Source: Delphinapterus leucas (lineage: Eukaryota; Chordata; Mammalia; Artiodactyla; Monodontidae). Taken from it: a DNA stretch of 64,000 nt. The position numbers were made by a program, and so were the translations under genes. The stretch is taken from the NCBI RefSeq assembly GCF_002288925.2, contig NW_022098021.1, forward strand, positions 1,318,824 through 1,382,823. Reading direction: 5' to 3'. Below are positions 23,022 to 34,219 of this stretch, in pieces (within the stretch, counting starts at the first letter, position 1; the number at the start of each line of letters is the position of its first letter). Below the pieces are notes generated by a model. That model was not told the DNA's origin. It saw only the letters and a program-made list of their open reading frames with translations, and searched no databases.

Positions 23022-23059
23022 TCAGTTTTCTATTGCCACTGTTACATGGTTATTTGTCC
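23022..23059 (-). CDS. ZDHHC20: ZDHHC20 exon 12 (last 11 residues and stop)
   Basis: The terminal coding segment encodes (G)TNNHVTVAIEN followed by TGA at 23024-23022. Acceptor CCCTGTAAG is not used; the AG at 23061-23060 (ACAG) is. The sequence is identical to the human C-terminus as remembered. Exons 2-12 add up to 980 bases, closing at 365 residues when 39 residues from exon 1 are added. It was missed as an open frame because only 12 codons are coding. Confidence 0.9.
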
Positions 23060-24406
23060 CTGTAAGCACATAATTATATATGACATGACAAGAAAAGAAA
23101 TATTAAGCATCTGGCTAAATGGTAAAATTGATGATTGCAGTAAAAGCAAGTATTATGTAAGCACTAAATAGGCTTCTGGTGCCAACCATTTGTCTTCTGT
23201 TAGAACCCAGAAGGAAGGAAAGCAGTGCTAAAATCTCAAGGTCTGGTTTTATGCTTATTTTTGTAAAAACGTCCATTGGCTCTAAAGATGTTCAGGAGCA
23301 ATAATTTCAAGTCCACAAATGGATTTTTCCCTTTATTTTATACTGAGGGTCTAATGACCTGAATGAAGGTCTTTTTTAAAAAATTTATTTTATTTTATTT
23401 ATTTATTTTTGGCTGTGCTGGGTCTTTGTTGCGGAGCACAGGCTCCAGGCACGTGGGCTTGAGTAGTTGTGGCACACGGGCTCAGCAGTTGTGGCTCATG
23501 GGCTCTAGAGTGCAGTCTCAGTAGTTGTGGCACACGGGCTTAGTTGCTCTGCGGCATGTGGGATCCTCCCGGACCAGGGCTCGAACCTGTGTCCCCTGCA
23601 TTGGCAGGTGGATTCCTAACCCTTGGGCCACCAGGGAAGTCCCCTGAATGAAGGTCTCAATGAAACTAATTTAAGAGAATTTAAATGCTGCTGAAAGCCA
23701 AAATGACAATAACAACAAATCAGAAATTGTGACAGCAAGCTTTCAAGTTTTAGGGTATTTCCTAGAGTTAGTACCAAACCATTTTCCTACAGTGCAAGAA
23801 GAATGTTATTACTAGTATTATTAAGAACCACAGATATGTTTTAAGCTATAATGCTAGTGAGTGGCCAGACTATATTATAAACCGAGGCCTGATTCAAAAG
23901 CCCACTTCTACCTTATCGACTGTTGTATAATGTACCACAGTTCATGAAATGATTAAGAGTCATCATGGTTCAAATACATTCAGTGCACTCTTTTTATACT
24001 AAGACAAGACAGCCAAAGAGTACAAGGCATTTCAAAATTATTTTCAAATAAGCAAAAGCTATGACCCCCAAAATAACCTTGTTTAAGCATTATCCAGAAT
24101 ATTATGCCGAAAGAATTTTCTACATCTGAGGTGACAAAATACACGGCTGGGTAACAACAAGGAAAAACAAAATTATGAACAGAGAAAAACACAGCAGCAG
24201 CCACTACACTTCCTCACTCAACCTTCGCCTCCGTGAAAGCTACCAGTAAACGCTAACGGCCCACGTATAAGATATTTTATTAAAAAGTTTCAAATATTTT
24301 AGTATTTTAAAATAGCACATAATGTATTTTAATTTTTCCACATTTATTAAACCTGGTGATTTTCATTTTAACCAGACAAAGCAATGTTTTCAGATGACGG
24401 CATTAC
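23060..24406 (-). other. ZDHHC20: ZDHHC20 intron 11
   Basis: A 1.35-kb intron with one SINE; the rest, including the frame at 23980-24204, shows nothing identifiable. Confidence 0.8.
23385..23642 (-). repeat. CHR SINE, long form with internal deletion
   Basis: Antisense tail 'ttatttttggctgtgctggg', then 'gttgcggagcaca' joins directly, so the middle third of the long form is absent. Head 'ccaccagggaagtcccc'. Flanking 'ctgaatgaaggtct' on both sides is the target duplication. Confidence 0.9.
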
Positions 24407-24522
24407 CTGATCTGATAACACCTTCTTCAGATCCATTCTCTAGCCACTGAGATTCACTGTCCAACAAGCGGTTTTTTGATTCACTAAGCGGTTTGATAGG
24501 AAAGGGTGGGTTTGAGCCAATA
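24407..24522 (-). CDS. ZDHHC20: ZDHHC20 exon 11 (C-terminal tail)
   Basis: A 116-bp exon encoding (S)IGSNPPFPIKPLSESKNRLL then DSESQWLENGSEEGVIRS. Acceptor TTTCAG is at 24528-24523 and the donor is G|GTAATG. It is a hydrophilic cytosolic tail, close to remembered human SGSNQPFPIKPLSESKNRLL. The tail is disordered in the family and not part of the catalytic core. Confidence 0.93.
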
Positions 24523-25039
24523 CTGAAAGAGGAGCAAATAATTTAGTAAATAGTCTAATGCTCAATTAATAATACTTAATTAATAAGCAGCAAATTAGTA
24601 TTCCTTCTCCTAAATATGTGAGGGCAACTCATGAGATCTCAGCACTCTGAAAAAGCTCCATCTTCAAGAGAAAATGTGCCCCCAACCCCCCCGCATTAAA
24701 TGGCTCTCTAGACCCAAGAATTTGTACTCAGCACTGCCAATGAAAACAATTAGATAAAAGAAAAACAGCTTCAGAGGCCAATCTGAAACATTTTTAACAT
24801 GTTAATCAAGAGCCGTAAGGTAGCACAAGGACAGGTGAGGATCTATGTCTGTGGCCAGGACAAAAAGATTACCTGTCATTTCCCAAGTTTTCTGCTTTCT
24901 ACCTCTGCAGTATAGATCTAAGGGGAAAAAATGATTTAGTGATTTAGCGTAGACTTAGTTTTCTAGCTAAGACATCCGGGGAGGGAGGGAATGGAGGAAA
25001 AAAAGAAGAAGGAAAAGGGAACTAGTATTGTTGGGGACC

Positions 25040-25205
25040 CACTATGGGCAGACGCTGTGCTGGGTGCTTTCTACACACCATCGCAATCTTCACAATAACC
25101 TCCGAAGGGAGTACAAATCCTCCTCTCATAGAGCTGGCAGCTGAGGCTCAGACAGTTTAAGTAACTTCTTGGAGCTCTGAGGTCCTAGGTTCTAAGGCCT
25201 ATGTT
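25040..25205 (+). repeat. MIR SINE
   Basis: 'actatgggcagacgctgtgc', 'cacaataacctccgaaggga' and 'gctgaggctcagacagttta' follow the MIR order. Confidence 0.55.
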
Positions 25206-25840
25206 CTTCCAAAATTAATCCGCTAGCTTGGAATTTATAATCCCTCCTCCCCCACAACTTATTTCTGTAGTCAGTAAGTTTCAAGTGTTTCACTTTGACA
25301 GAAGCATCTCTATCTCCTTTAAAATTTCATTTAAAATGAACTATTTCTCTGAATTTATGAATCAGTGTGCTCGCCATACAAACTCTGAGAAAATATCCTC
25401 TAAGACGAAGAAGAAAAATTTTGTATTTGTATTTTTGAATCCTCATTAATATCATTTTCACGCTGCAGTTAAAATCTGTTTATCAAAATAAAATGGTGAA
25501 TAGTACAATGACTAACTTCTTTGAAAATGTAACTGATATAAACCAACATAATCAAATCTTGAAAGAGTCTTCGTTTCTAGGAAGAGGCAGCGCAGGTAGG
25601 GTAGCCGTGCTTCCTACCCTGCCAGACGCGTCCAGTGACATGAGACTGTCCTGCTTCAACTACTAACAGCAAACGTTCACTTTATTACTCTCAAAAGTGT
25701 TCTGGTTTGAATGATAAAAAAATATGGTTATCCTGAGCATATCAGCTATATCCACACTTTAACCCTCAGTTAAAAAAACTGAATAGAATTTCTCTTTATC
25801 TGTGCTGGCTTGCTACATCACTACTATATTTATCTATGTA

Positions 25841-25841
<1 letters not shown>

Positions 25842-25875
<34 letters not shown>
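25842..25875 (+). repeat. (CA)17 microsatellite in ZDHHC20 intron 10
   Basis: Seventeen uninterrupted CA units. In the ZDHHC20 transcript it is (UG)17 starting 47 nt after the exon 10 donor. Confidence 0.97.
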
Positions 25876-25879
<4 letters not shown>

Positions 25880-25922
25880 GCTCTATAATGAATTCTGAAA
25901 AACGTAATGACAAGAAGCGCAC

Positions 25923-26012
25923 CTTCTGGTATTTTCACTGTGGTTTGAAACAGATGCTTGTTCTGGATCCGTCCCCACAAGACGAGTCGGAAAACTGCAG
26001 CCATCACCCTGA
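25923..26012 (-). CDS. ZDHHC20: ZDHHC20 exon 10 (in-frame C-tail exon)
   Basis: A 90-bp exon encoding (S)QGDGCSFPTRLVGTDPEQAS then VSNHSENTR. Acceptor GCAG is at 26016-26013. The donor AG|GTGCGC (GT at 25922-25921) departs from consensus at position +3 and at +5/+6. The exon is a multiple of three with both ends in the same phase, so skipping leaves exons 9 and 11 in frame. A (CA)17 tract on the plus strand, (UG)17 in the transcript, lies 47 nt past the donor. The divergence from human is greater here (NHSENT for NQNEYA). Confidence 0.88.
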
Positions 26013-27681
26013 CTGCATAATGAAAAATATCAGTGATAATTTAATCATGTTCACTTAAATCTAAGTGGTCAATTTAACACCTATTTTCCAGAGGCATGGT
26101 ATAAAATGATCACAACTTGTCATTTCAGAGAATGATTTCTAATTTAGACGGTTATTAGACTCCACTGAGGAAGTAAGTCTTTTTCTTTTATAATTTACAT
26201 ATAGTTAAAAATAGTATCTTCCATGACTATTAAAATGATCATGTCTATTAAAGTTATGATAAACATACATATTCAAATAATTGGGTAACTGACCTGCTTA
26301 TCACAATCATTTAAGATATCATAAATGCTCAAACTGAAATTCAAGATGTACGTTCCACATATTTATTTATTCAACAACGTTCATTAAACGAAAATATACT
26401 GGATGTTCTGAGTACCATTTGAAGTGCTAGGGATATACCACTGAACAAAAGGAAAGAAAATCTCTGGCTTCAAGAAGTTCACAACTTAAAAAAAAGTACA
26501 GCTATGCCTTCTGCATTCTAAAAACATCAAAACTGTGTACCGCAGGGAATTCCACTTGCAGCCAAGATGGATTAACCGGTATATTTGACCTCCTGTTGAA
26601 CAGTACATACAACAACTCTTTTCAAAACAGGCAGCACAGAACTGTGGTGTCTGAAAGAAGAGAAACCAACCAAGGAGTTGCAGCTTCTGCCAGAACTTGA
26701 GCACCAACAGGGGGATGTGCAGAGCAAGGTGGTCTCACTGAATTAAGGTGACAGAGATGGGAGTTTCGAGAAGATGAGGAGGTTTGCTTCTATCGGACAG
26801 AGCTGAGGAAGAGGGATATGTGCAGAGAAAGGGCTACAGAAATCTGCACAGGGTTTTACTTGAGTCTTCAAGTAAATACTAAGCCACACATGTGAATCTG
26901 GGAAAAGAACAACTGGGGAGTGTAAGCTGAACAATTCAGAGCCTGCCCAGCACTGAAAGCCATTTGCATTCGACCTGCCAGAGTAGAGAGACCTCACTGA
27001 ACATGTGGATACGGCAGAGACCGCAGCAGGCTCTCACCTTTGCTGTAGGACTAAACTTGCCCTAGAGAAAATGCTACTTTACCCCCAACCACAGGTTTAA
27101 ACAAGCATCAGGAGGACGAAGCTGAAACAGAAGTCGGCCAAGACAAAATTCAACATCCTTTAAAGGGAGACCAAATTTAAACACTCAGAATTCAAAATGT
27201 CCACCATCCACTCAAAAATTACCAGCATAAAGAGCAGGAAAATGTGATCACAACCGAGAGAAAATAAAGTCAACAGAAAAGATTTAGAAATGACCGTGAC
27301 CACTTGAAACAGAGACGCTACACCAGTGACTATAAATATGTCCATGAATTAACTGGAGAAAGTGGATATGAAGAAAAATGAAATGTAAGATATAAAAAAG
27401 AACCAAATTGAACTTCTGGAGCTGAAAAATAGAATATCTGAAATAAGAAATTCACTGGATGAGCTTAACAGCAGACAATACAGAAGAAAAGATAAGTGAA
27501 CTCACAGACGTAACAACAGAAACAAAAAAAGATGGAGGGGGAGAAGGGAGGGACAACAGCAATGACCGGTGGGTCACGACATATATTTAAGAGAACCTGA
27601 AAAGCTAGTGGGGGAAGGGCACAGGAAGAGGGAAGCAGGCAGAAAAAAACAATTGAAAGTTATTTCAAAATTATTCAGATT

Positions 27682-28018
27682 GGACGTCCCTGGTGGCACA
27701 GTGGTTAAGAATCCTCCTGCCAATTCAGGGGACACAGGTTAGAGCCCTGGTCTGGGAAGATCCCACATGCCATGGAGCAACTAAGCCCGTGCGCCACAAC
27801 TACTGAGCCCATGTGCCACAACTAGTGAGCCCGTGTGCCACAACTACTGCAAGCCGTGTGCCTAGAGCCTGTGCTCCGCAACAAAGAGAAGCCACTAAAT
27901 GAGAAGCCCACACATAGCAACAAAGAGTAGCCCCTGCTTGCTGCAACTAGAGAAGGCCTGCGCACAGCAACGAAGACCCAATGCAGCCAAATAAATAAAT
28001 AAATGAATGAATGAATAA
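27682..28018 (+). repeat. CHR SINE, long form
   Basis: Head 'tggacgtccctggtggcaca', tail of (aaat)n followed by (gaat)n. Flanking 'ttattcagatt' / 'taattcagatt' target duplication. Confidence 0.9.
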
Positions 28019-28191
28019 ATAATTCAGATTTGATGAAAACTACAAATTCATAGATCCAAGAAGCCTAATGAACTCCAAAGAGGATAAACACAAGGCAAAC
28101 CATACTAAGGAACACCATCATCAGACTGCTTAAAGCCAGCGGTAAAGATAAAATCTTCAAAGTAGCCACAGGGGAAAGACATAGTAATTTG

Positions 28192-28623
28192 CAAGCATAC
28201 CTCGTTTTATTGTGTTTCATTTTACTGTGCTTTGCAGATACTGTGATTTTTATAAATTAAAGGTTTGAGGCAACCCTACATTGAGCAAGTCTATCGGTGC
28301 CATCTTTCCAACGGCATTTGCTCACTTTGCGTCTCTGTGTCACATTTTGGCAATTCTCACAATATTTCAAACCCTCCACCAGCAAAAAGATTATGACTTG
28401 CTGAAAACGATTAGCAGTTTTTAGCAATAAAGTCTTTTTAAGTCAAAGTATGTACATTGTTTTTTTCTTTAGACATAATGCTATTGAACAATTAACAGCC
28501 TATGGTTATAGACTGTTATATGCACTGGGAAACCAAAAAATTCGTATGACTCACTTTACTATGATATTTGCTTTATTGTGGTGGTCTGGAACCAAACCTG
28601 CAATAATCTCCGAGGTGTGCCTG
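28192..28623 (+). mobile_element. non-autonomous Tigger-type DNA transposon
   Basis: Terminal inverted repeats: left 'gcatacctcgttttattg', right 'ctccgaggtgtgcctg' (complementary). Interior 'ggtttgaggcaaccctacat' and 'gggaaaccaaaaaattcg' match the copy at 52182. No transposase remains; the short frame at 28450-28692 is interior sequence. Confidence 0.8.
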
Positions 28624-29304
28624 TACAAACAGTGGAATAAAGATAAGAGAGAGGCTGATTTATTGACACAAACAACACAAGCCAGACGATAATGGAACAA
28701 CATCTTCAAAGAAGGGGAAAAAAAAACAAAGACAAAAAACCCAACTGCCAACATTGAAATTTCTGTTTAGAGAAAATAACCTTAAAAAATAATAGTCTAT
28801 GTTCCAACCAGTCAGAGTGGAAACACCTGAATATAAGAGACAACAGATAAAGCGCACAGAAGAGACTGGCGCACCTGAAGATGAAACTCAGGAAAAAGAC
28901 TGAACAGAAGGTGAGCAGCCACCCGTGAGCCGTGGCAGAGCCTCCCGAGGAGCCACAGACATGTAGCTGGGGTCCCTGCAGGGACAAGGGGAGGGAGGCA
29001 ACAGAAGAAATACTTGAAGAGACAGTGGTTAAAAGTACTTTCCAAATCTGATGAGAGTTTAAAAATTACAGATCCAAGGAGCTCAACAATCCTAAGCAGG
29101 AGAGTCATGAAGAAAACAACGCCAGGCGTGTCATAATCAAATTGCAAGAAACTAGTGATAAACAAAATCTTAAAGGCAGCCAGAGAAAAATGTCATGTTA
29201 CACAAATGATAATAAACATAATATCCACAAACTTCTCATCAGAAACAATGCAGCAGCATCTACAATTCTATACCAAGCAAAACGTCTTTCAAAAATGAAG
29301 GCAA

Positions 29305-29516
29305 GGGCTTCCCTGGTGGCACAGTGGTTGAGAGTCCACCTGCCGATGCAGGGGACGCGGGTTCGTGCCCCAGTCCGGGAAGATCCCACATGCTGTGGAG
29401 CGGCTGGGCCCGTGAGCCATGGCCGCTGAGCCTGCGCGTCTGGAGCCTGTGCTCCGCAACGGGAGAGGCCACAGCAGTGAGAGGCCCGCGTACCGCAAAA
29501 AAAAAAAAAAAAAAAA
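29305..29516 (+). repeat. CHR SINE, GC-rich form
   Basis: Near-identical to the copies at 14504 and 33062. Flanked by 'aaaatgaaggcaa' on both sides (29291 and 29521), a clean target duplication; young insertion. Confidence 0.93.
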
Positions 29517-29536
29517 ATTAAAAAATGAAGGCAATT

Positions 29537-29656
29537 GGGAATTCCCTGGCCGTCCAGTGGTTAGGACTTTGAACTTTCACTGCTGGGGCCTGGTTCAAGC
29601 TCTGGTCAGGGAACTAAGATCCCATGTGGCGTGGCCAAAAAAAAAAAAAAAAAAAG
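29537..29656 (+). repeat. CHR SINE, short form
   Basis: Head 'gggaattccctggccgtcca', tail 'gtggcgtggcc' plus poly(A) of about 18. It lies just 20 bp after the previous SINE. Confidence 0.88.
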
Positions 29657-30271
29657 GAAGAATGCAAATATGTCATTTTCAGACAAAATAACAAGCAATA
29701 CAGTTCCTTGTTAAGGGAAAAAAGGAAAAAGCCCACAACACTTACAAATATGGTACTTGAATTTCAAATACTTTTTCCTTCTCTCTAATGACTTTTGGTA
29801 TATAGATGGCCTAGGATGGCTGAGAATTTGAGAGAAAAGGACATTATGAATCATCTTGAGCGTATATTCTCATTTAAATTTAAATGCAGGTAAAAACTGC
29901 ATTACGTGTTGGGTCTTCTTTGATTTAAGACACAACAGAATACATAACCTGTACTGGAAATCTTTGAAGATATGGCTAATAAATATAAATTCTTATGATT
30001 CTTTACTTCACAAAATTATTTTCATTTTGAAAGAAACAGAGTGATTCTTATTTTCTATGAATCATCTTTTTTTTCTCATTCAAATATATGCCTAAACTCT
30101 CCTTCACCCTTATAAAAAACATGAAAAATAAAATATTTCATGTAATCAAGATATTCTGAGTTTTCATTCTTAAGTCTCATAATGTCATAATATACTATAT
30201 TCTCTGAATCATTTAATCAGAGAGACAATCACATGTTCCATAATTTCTGAGACGTGCATTTTATAAACTAC

Positions 30272-30398
30272 CTTGAAAATATTGGAAGTAGCCAATATTT
30301 CTTTTCATCACCAAAGACTTGTCTCCAATTTTTACTGCATCCAAGCGAGAAACCGTTTCCATCAGGTCCATATGAAAATGTGGGTGCACGGAATGATT
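30272..30398 (-). CDS. ZDHHC20: ZDHHC20 exon 9 (PaCCT region)
   Basis: A 127-bp exon encoding (E)SFRAPTFSYGPDGNGFSLGC then SKNWRQVFGDEKKYWLLPIFS. The acceptor AG is at 30400-30399; the donor AG|GTAGTT is weaker than the other introns. This is the cytosolic C-terminal segment holding the conserved Asn-Trp and aromatic residues that pack against the DHHC domain. The sequence is almost identical to remembered human. Confidence 0.94.
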
Positions 30399-30981
30399 CT
30401 GTTACAGATATATATTACAAAGAAGAAGAGTTAACCTATTCAAAAATTATAGGAGGGAAGGAAAGTACCAATTTTTTTTCTTTTTAAACTTTTTTGGGAA
30501 AAAATATAACCTCTTGAATATTTCATCACCCTTATAAAATGAAAATGTCAAAATAATTATGTGATATTAAGGAAAATCGACTGAAGAATGTTCAATACAC
30601 CTTAGCCTTTTTCTTTCTTTTTTTTTTTTTTTTTAAAGATATTCTATCTCTTGCAACTTCACTCATTCATTATGTATCAACTTCCTACTACGTGCCTATG
30701 GCAAAGCACCAGGTTTTGGGATCCCAAGGTAAAGTAGATGAAATTCTGACCAAAGAACCCACAGCCTAACAAAAGTCTATCAGAATGATAGTGTGATAGA
30801 GATACATGCGGGGTGGTGGCCAAGGAAGGTGAAATATGCAGGAGGTGACGCCTGAGCTCGGTCCTGAGCTATGAACAATAACAAGTGAGGAAGCTGACGG
30901 GGGCCAGAACCTAGGATCTCTGTTTAAAGAAAGAATGCACTGCGGAATGTTTTATAAGCTATGGATAAGAAGGAGCCAGGG

Positions 30982-31088
30982 AGAGACGGATTGGGAAAGT
31001 TGATGACACAGAAAAGTGAAGTAAAAACTGATGGAGAGACGGATTGGAAAAGGTTGATGACACAGAAAAGTGAAGTAAAAACTGATGG
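30982..31088 (+). repeat. two-copy tandem duplication, 53/54-bp unit
   Basis: Units at 30982-31034 and 31035-31088 both begin 'agagacggattgg' and end 'aaaactgatgg', differing only around 'gggaaag' against 'gaaaagg'. The near identity shows a recent event. Confidence 0.95.
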
Positions 31089-33061
31089 AAGAAAGTTCTA
31101 GAAGAAATGGGATGGCCTTTAGAAAAGTTCTAAAGATTAACCATAGATACCAGAAAAGACATCGTGTCCGCAGAAGTTAGAAAGAGGGTGACAGTGATGG
31201 GTTTGAAAGTAGAAATGTTTGTGTGAGGTTATAAAGGTGAGACGATAAGAATTTACTTGTGACAACTTCTAATTTTTCCATGAAGCGTTCACAAAATAGG
31301 TAAGGAAAATAGGGAGGATGATGAAAGTCTGGAATACCTATTGTGGGTAATAAGGTGGCAAACCTGATCAGAAACACGTGACATTACTGCCAAATAGAGC
31401 TGAGGGTCTAAGTGAGGTCTGAGACTTTGAATCTGTAGTTGTGACCACCTCTGTGGGAGCGAGACGGCCTTCACCAGCTCTCTCCAGCCCCATCGCACTG
31501 GGAGAAGAACGCATCGCTGGAATAACCTGGGTCAGGGACTGACAAAGGCGTTATGGGAGAAGAGGTACTTAGGGGCATGTGTAATGTGAGGGTGCTGCTA
31601 GGAGCTTGAGAACATTTATTATAGGATCTAGAACGGAAAAGGGTAAGAAACAAAACCAGAAGGGAAAGAAACGTGGGAGAAAAGTGGTGGAGTGTGGAGG
31701 ACTCAGTAAGCTAAAAAGGGCGCACACTGGAACACGGAAAGGGAGAGCTGAACGGATAAAGACTGTGGTCAGAGAATGGAAACTTCACGGTGAAAATGTG
31801 AGGCCTCTTCAGTTTCAAGTGATGAAAGGTTCAGTGTTTGGGTACAGGAATGACTGGCTATCAGAATCAAAGAGACCAACCAGCCTTTCTGGGGTGACAG
31901 CAGCAGTTTGAATGTATTAATAGAAACTCTGTAACGTGAGAAATGATTCAAGGTAGGGCAGTGACAGCTATGAGGAAGGTACAAGTGATGCCCCAAAGGA
32001 CATCTGGAAGCAGCAGTGGAGAGCTGGGTAACACCAGGGTGTGTGGGGAGTGGTGTGTTAGGGGAAGGTTTTTCAAAGTGTGGGTTTAAACATCTGAATA
32101 GGCTGTAAAATCAATTCAGTGCTTTGAAACCAGCATTTCTTTTTAAAGAACTAGAACAGAAAATATTAGAATATATTGGACAGAGTAGACATTAATGATG
32201 TTTTACGAAGATTTTGCTTATTCTACTTACATAATTTTATAAATGTGTGTGCATGCACTAGGTAGTGATATAAAATGATGCATTTCTTACCGTAGTCACG
32301 GGTAAAAACGTTTGAAAAAGATTGTTTTTAAGAGAACAATGTGTTTCCCAGGAAGCACTCACCTCTCAGACACCTACAGGGTTTGGGTGGGAAACAAATG
32401 AAGCAGGGTGGGAACCGAGGCCAATTAAATACTCGTGGCCACCGAAGCAGTCAGCCACTACTGAGCTCCTACCGAATGATGCCAGGTGGGAAAATAGGGC
32501 CACCAGAGTCGTCAGTTTTGAAAAGAAGAAATCTCCTTTTCTGTGAGAAATCTCTCAGTGTCCAGCTGCTTGGGAGGTCTGAAGAGCTAGGCTTTGCATG
32601 TGGGCTGCCTTCTATGACCTCGGGTTAAAGGTGAAGAGATGACAGGATATTCTGTGACGATGATAAATTAATTGACATGAGGAAGCTTATTCACATGGAA
32701 AGGGATGAAGGCATGGGAAGTGGAGGAGAGGCAACAGCAGAGTGAGCTGGGAAAGGCAGGGCACCGCACCCTTACCCTGGAAGCCCGTCATATTTTACAG
32801 GACTCCATAGACACGAGATTAAAGTGATACAAATATAAAAGTACCTAAGAATCTCCCTACAATGTCTGCATCTTTCTATGTTAAAATATGTCCAACTCTC
32901 CTTTAGACAGCAGGGAGTGTTTAACTTTCTTTGGAAACACTGTGACAGATCCCCATTCTGTTAGCCAATACCTCAATATTCCAGTTATGGCTGGTGTTGC
33001 TGTTTACATGCCAATGGTTTAGTCTGAGCACCACACCACTGTTGTTTAAGAAGTGTGTGTC

Positions 33062-33264
33062 AGGCTTCCCTGGTGGCGCAGTGGTTGAGAGTCCGCCAGC
33101 CGATGCAGGGGACACGGGTTCGTGCCCCGGTCCGGGAAGATCCACATGCCGCGGAGCGGCTGGGCCCGTGAGCCATGGCCGCTGAGCCTGCGCGTCCGGA
33201 GCCTGTGCTCCGCAACGGGAGAGGCCACAACAGTGACAGGCCCGCGTACCGCAAAAAAAAAAAA
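33062..33264 (+). repeat. CHR SINE, GC-rich form
   Basis: Direct flanks 'aagaagtgtgtgtc' (33048 and about 33263) give a perfect 14-bp target duplication. Lies 391 bp from ZDHHC20 exon 8. Confidence 0.93.
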
Positions 33265-33654
33265 GAAGTGTGTGTCCAATTTTTGGAATACCTTACTGAA
33301 TTCTTCCCCAATATTTTCATTTTAAAAAAATGAGCAAAAAAGGGACACAAGTGCTAACATTAGTGATACAACAAATGCAGGAAACAGCTTTTATTAAAAT
33401 TTATAAAATATAGTCAGTTCTCTACTTTTATATACAACACACTACTGAAAAATTATAGAAAAGTCAATCTTACTTCCTCAACCTTCTCAAAATTATGAAC
33501 CTTTACATTTATTAAACAGCCATTGTTCCTATCCAGTCCAAGTTAATTTTAATACAGAATTATTTTATCTTTATCATCTTTTGTCCTTCTCTAGATTTCA
33601 TGTTCATCTGTGGCCATTTTCCTAAATAATTATGCTTTATTTTAACCTACTTAC

Positions 33655-33787
33655 CTATGGTTGTTCTGTTTTTTCCAACTAGCCAGCAGTGGTAGCTGAG
33701 AAGTGACAATACGCTGATGAAGAACATTGTCGACACAAAGAATAGAAAAAGTATGTGGAATTTTGCACGTGTATCTGAGAGTTCATT
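33655..33787 (-). CDS. ZDHHC20: ZDHHC20 exon 8 (transmembrane helix 4, TTxE start)
   Basis: A 133-bp exon encoding NELSDTRAKFHILFLFFVST then MFFISVLSLLSYHCWLVGKNRTTI plus one base. Acceptor CCTCAG is at 33793-33788 and the donor is G|GTAAGT. It carries helix 4 and the first part of the conserved TTxE motif, completed by Glu from exon 9. Recent SINEs lie on both sides (33062 and 34027), with intron 7 running almost 10 kb upstream. Confidence 0.95.
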
Positions 33788-34026
33788 CTGAGGAAAGAAA
33801 AAAGAAGACTTACTTTTCAGAATAGTCAACCTCCAAAATATACTCTTACAAATTTGGTTCTTCCTGAAGATTGCTGAATTCGCCAAAAAATTACCAGATA
33901 TGAGAAGTAATAAAATAAATTAGGTAACACGTCCAAAAGCAACATTTCCCAAAGCAGAGAATTGGTATTATCAGAGGGGCTTGCTTACATAACATGTCAG
34001 AAAGAGTCACTTTAAAAACCGCTCTT

Positions 34027-34219
34027 GGGCGTCCCTGGTGGCGCAGTGGTTGAGAGTCTGCCTGCCGATGCAGGGGACGCGGGTTCATGCCCCGGTCCGG
34101 GAAGATCCCACATGCCGCGGAGCGGCTGGGCCCGTGAGCCATGGCCTCTGAGCCTGTGCTCCGCAACGGGAGAGGCCACAACAGTGAGAGGCCCGTGTAC
34201 CCCACACACACACACAAAA
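34027..34219 (+). repeat. CHR SINE, GC-rich form, CA-rich tail
   Basis: Flanks 'aaaaaccgctctt' / 'aaaaaatcgctctt'. The body lacks about 16 bp ('gccgctgagcctgcgcgtc' region shortened) and the tail reads 'cacacacacaca' instead of poly(A). Confidence 0.9.

Larger units (their letters stand above)
24523..25922 (-). other. ZDHHC20: ZDHHC20 intron 10
   Basis: A 1.4-kb intron with a MIR (25040-25205) and the (CA)17 tract near its 5' end. No other feature is recognisable. Confidence 0.8.
27150..29720 (+). repeat. LINE-1/HAL1-like block, multiply interrupted
   Basis: 'ctggagctgaaaaatagaat' and 'agaaattcactggatgagct', later 'gagctcaacaatcctaagca' and 'cttctcatcagaaacaatgc', are the wording of LINE-1 ORF1-type (HAL1) sequence. 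Interrupted by a SINE (27682), a Tigger (28192) and two SINEs (29305, 29537). The segment near 28030-28175 is repeated in diverged form near 29045-29190. Confidence 0.55.
26013..30271 (-). other. ZDHHC20: ZDHHC20 intron 9
   Basis: A 4.26-kb intron largely built of old LINE-1/HAL1-like sequence, a Tigger element and three SINEs. 26060-26480 and 29720-30270 show nothing I can name, apart from a possible L2 end near 26355-26470. Confidence 0.8.
30399..33654 (-). other. ZDHHC20: ZDHHC20 intron 8
   Basis: A 3.26-kb intron. It has a 53/54-bp tandem duplication, one young SINE and G/A-rich unique sequence. 31100-33050 contains only small unsupported frames, and 30650-31000 resembles an old dispersed repeat I cannot name. 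Confidence 0.8.
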
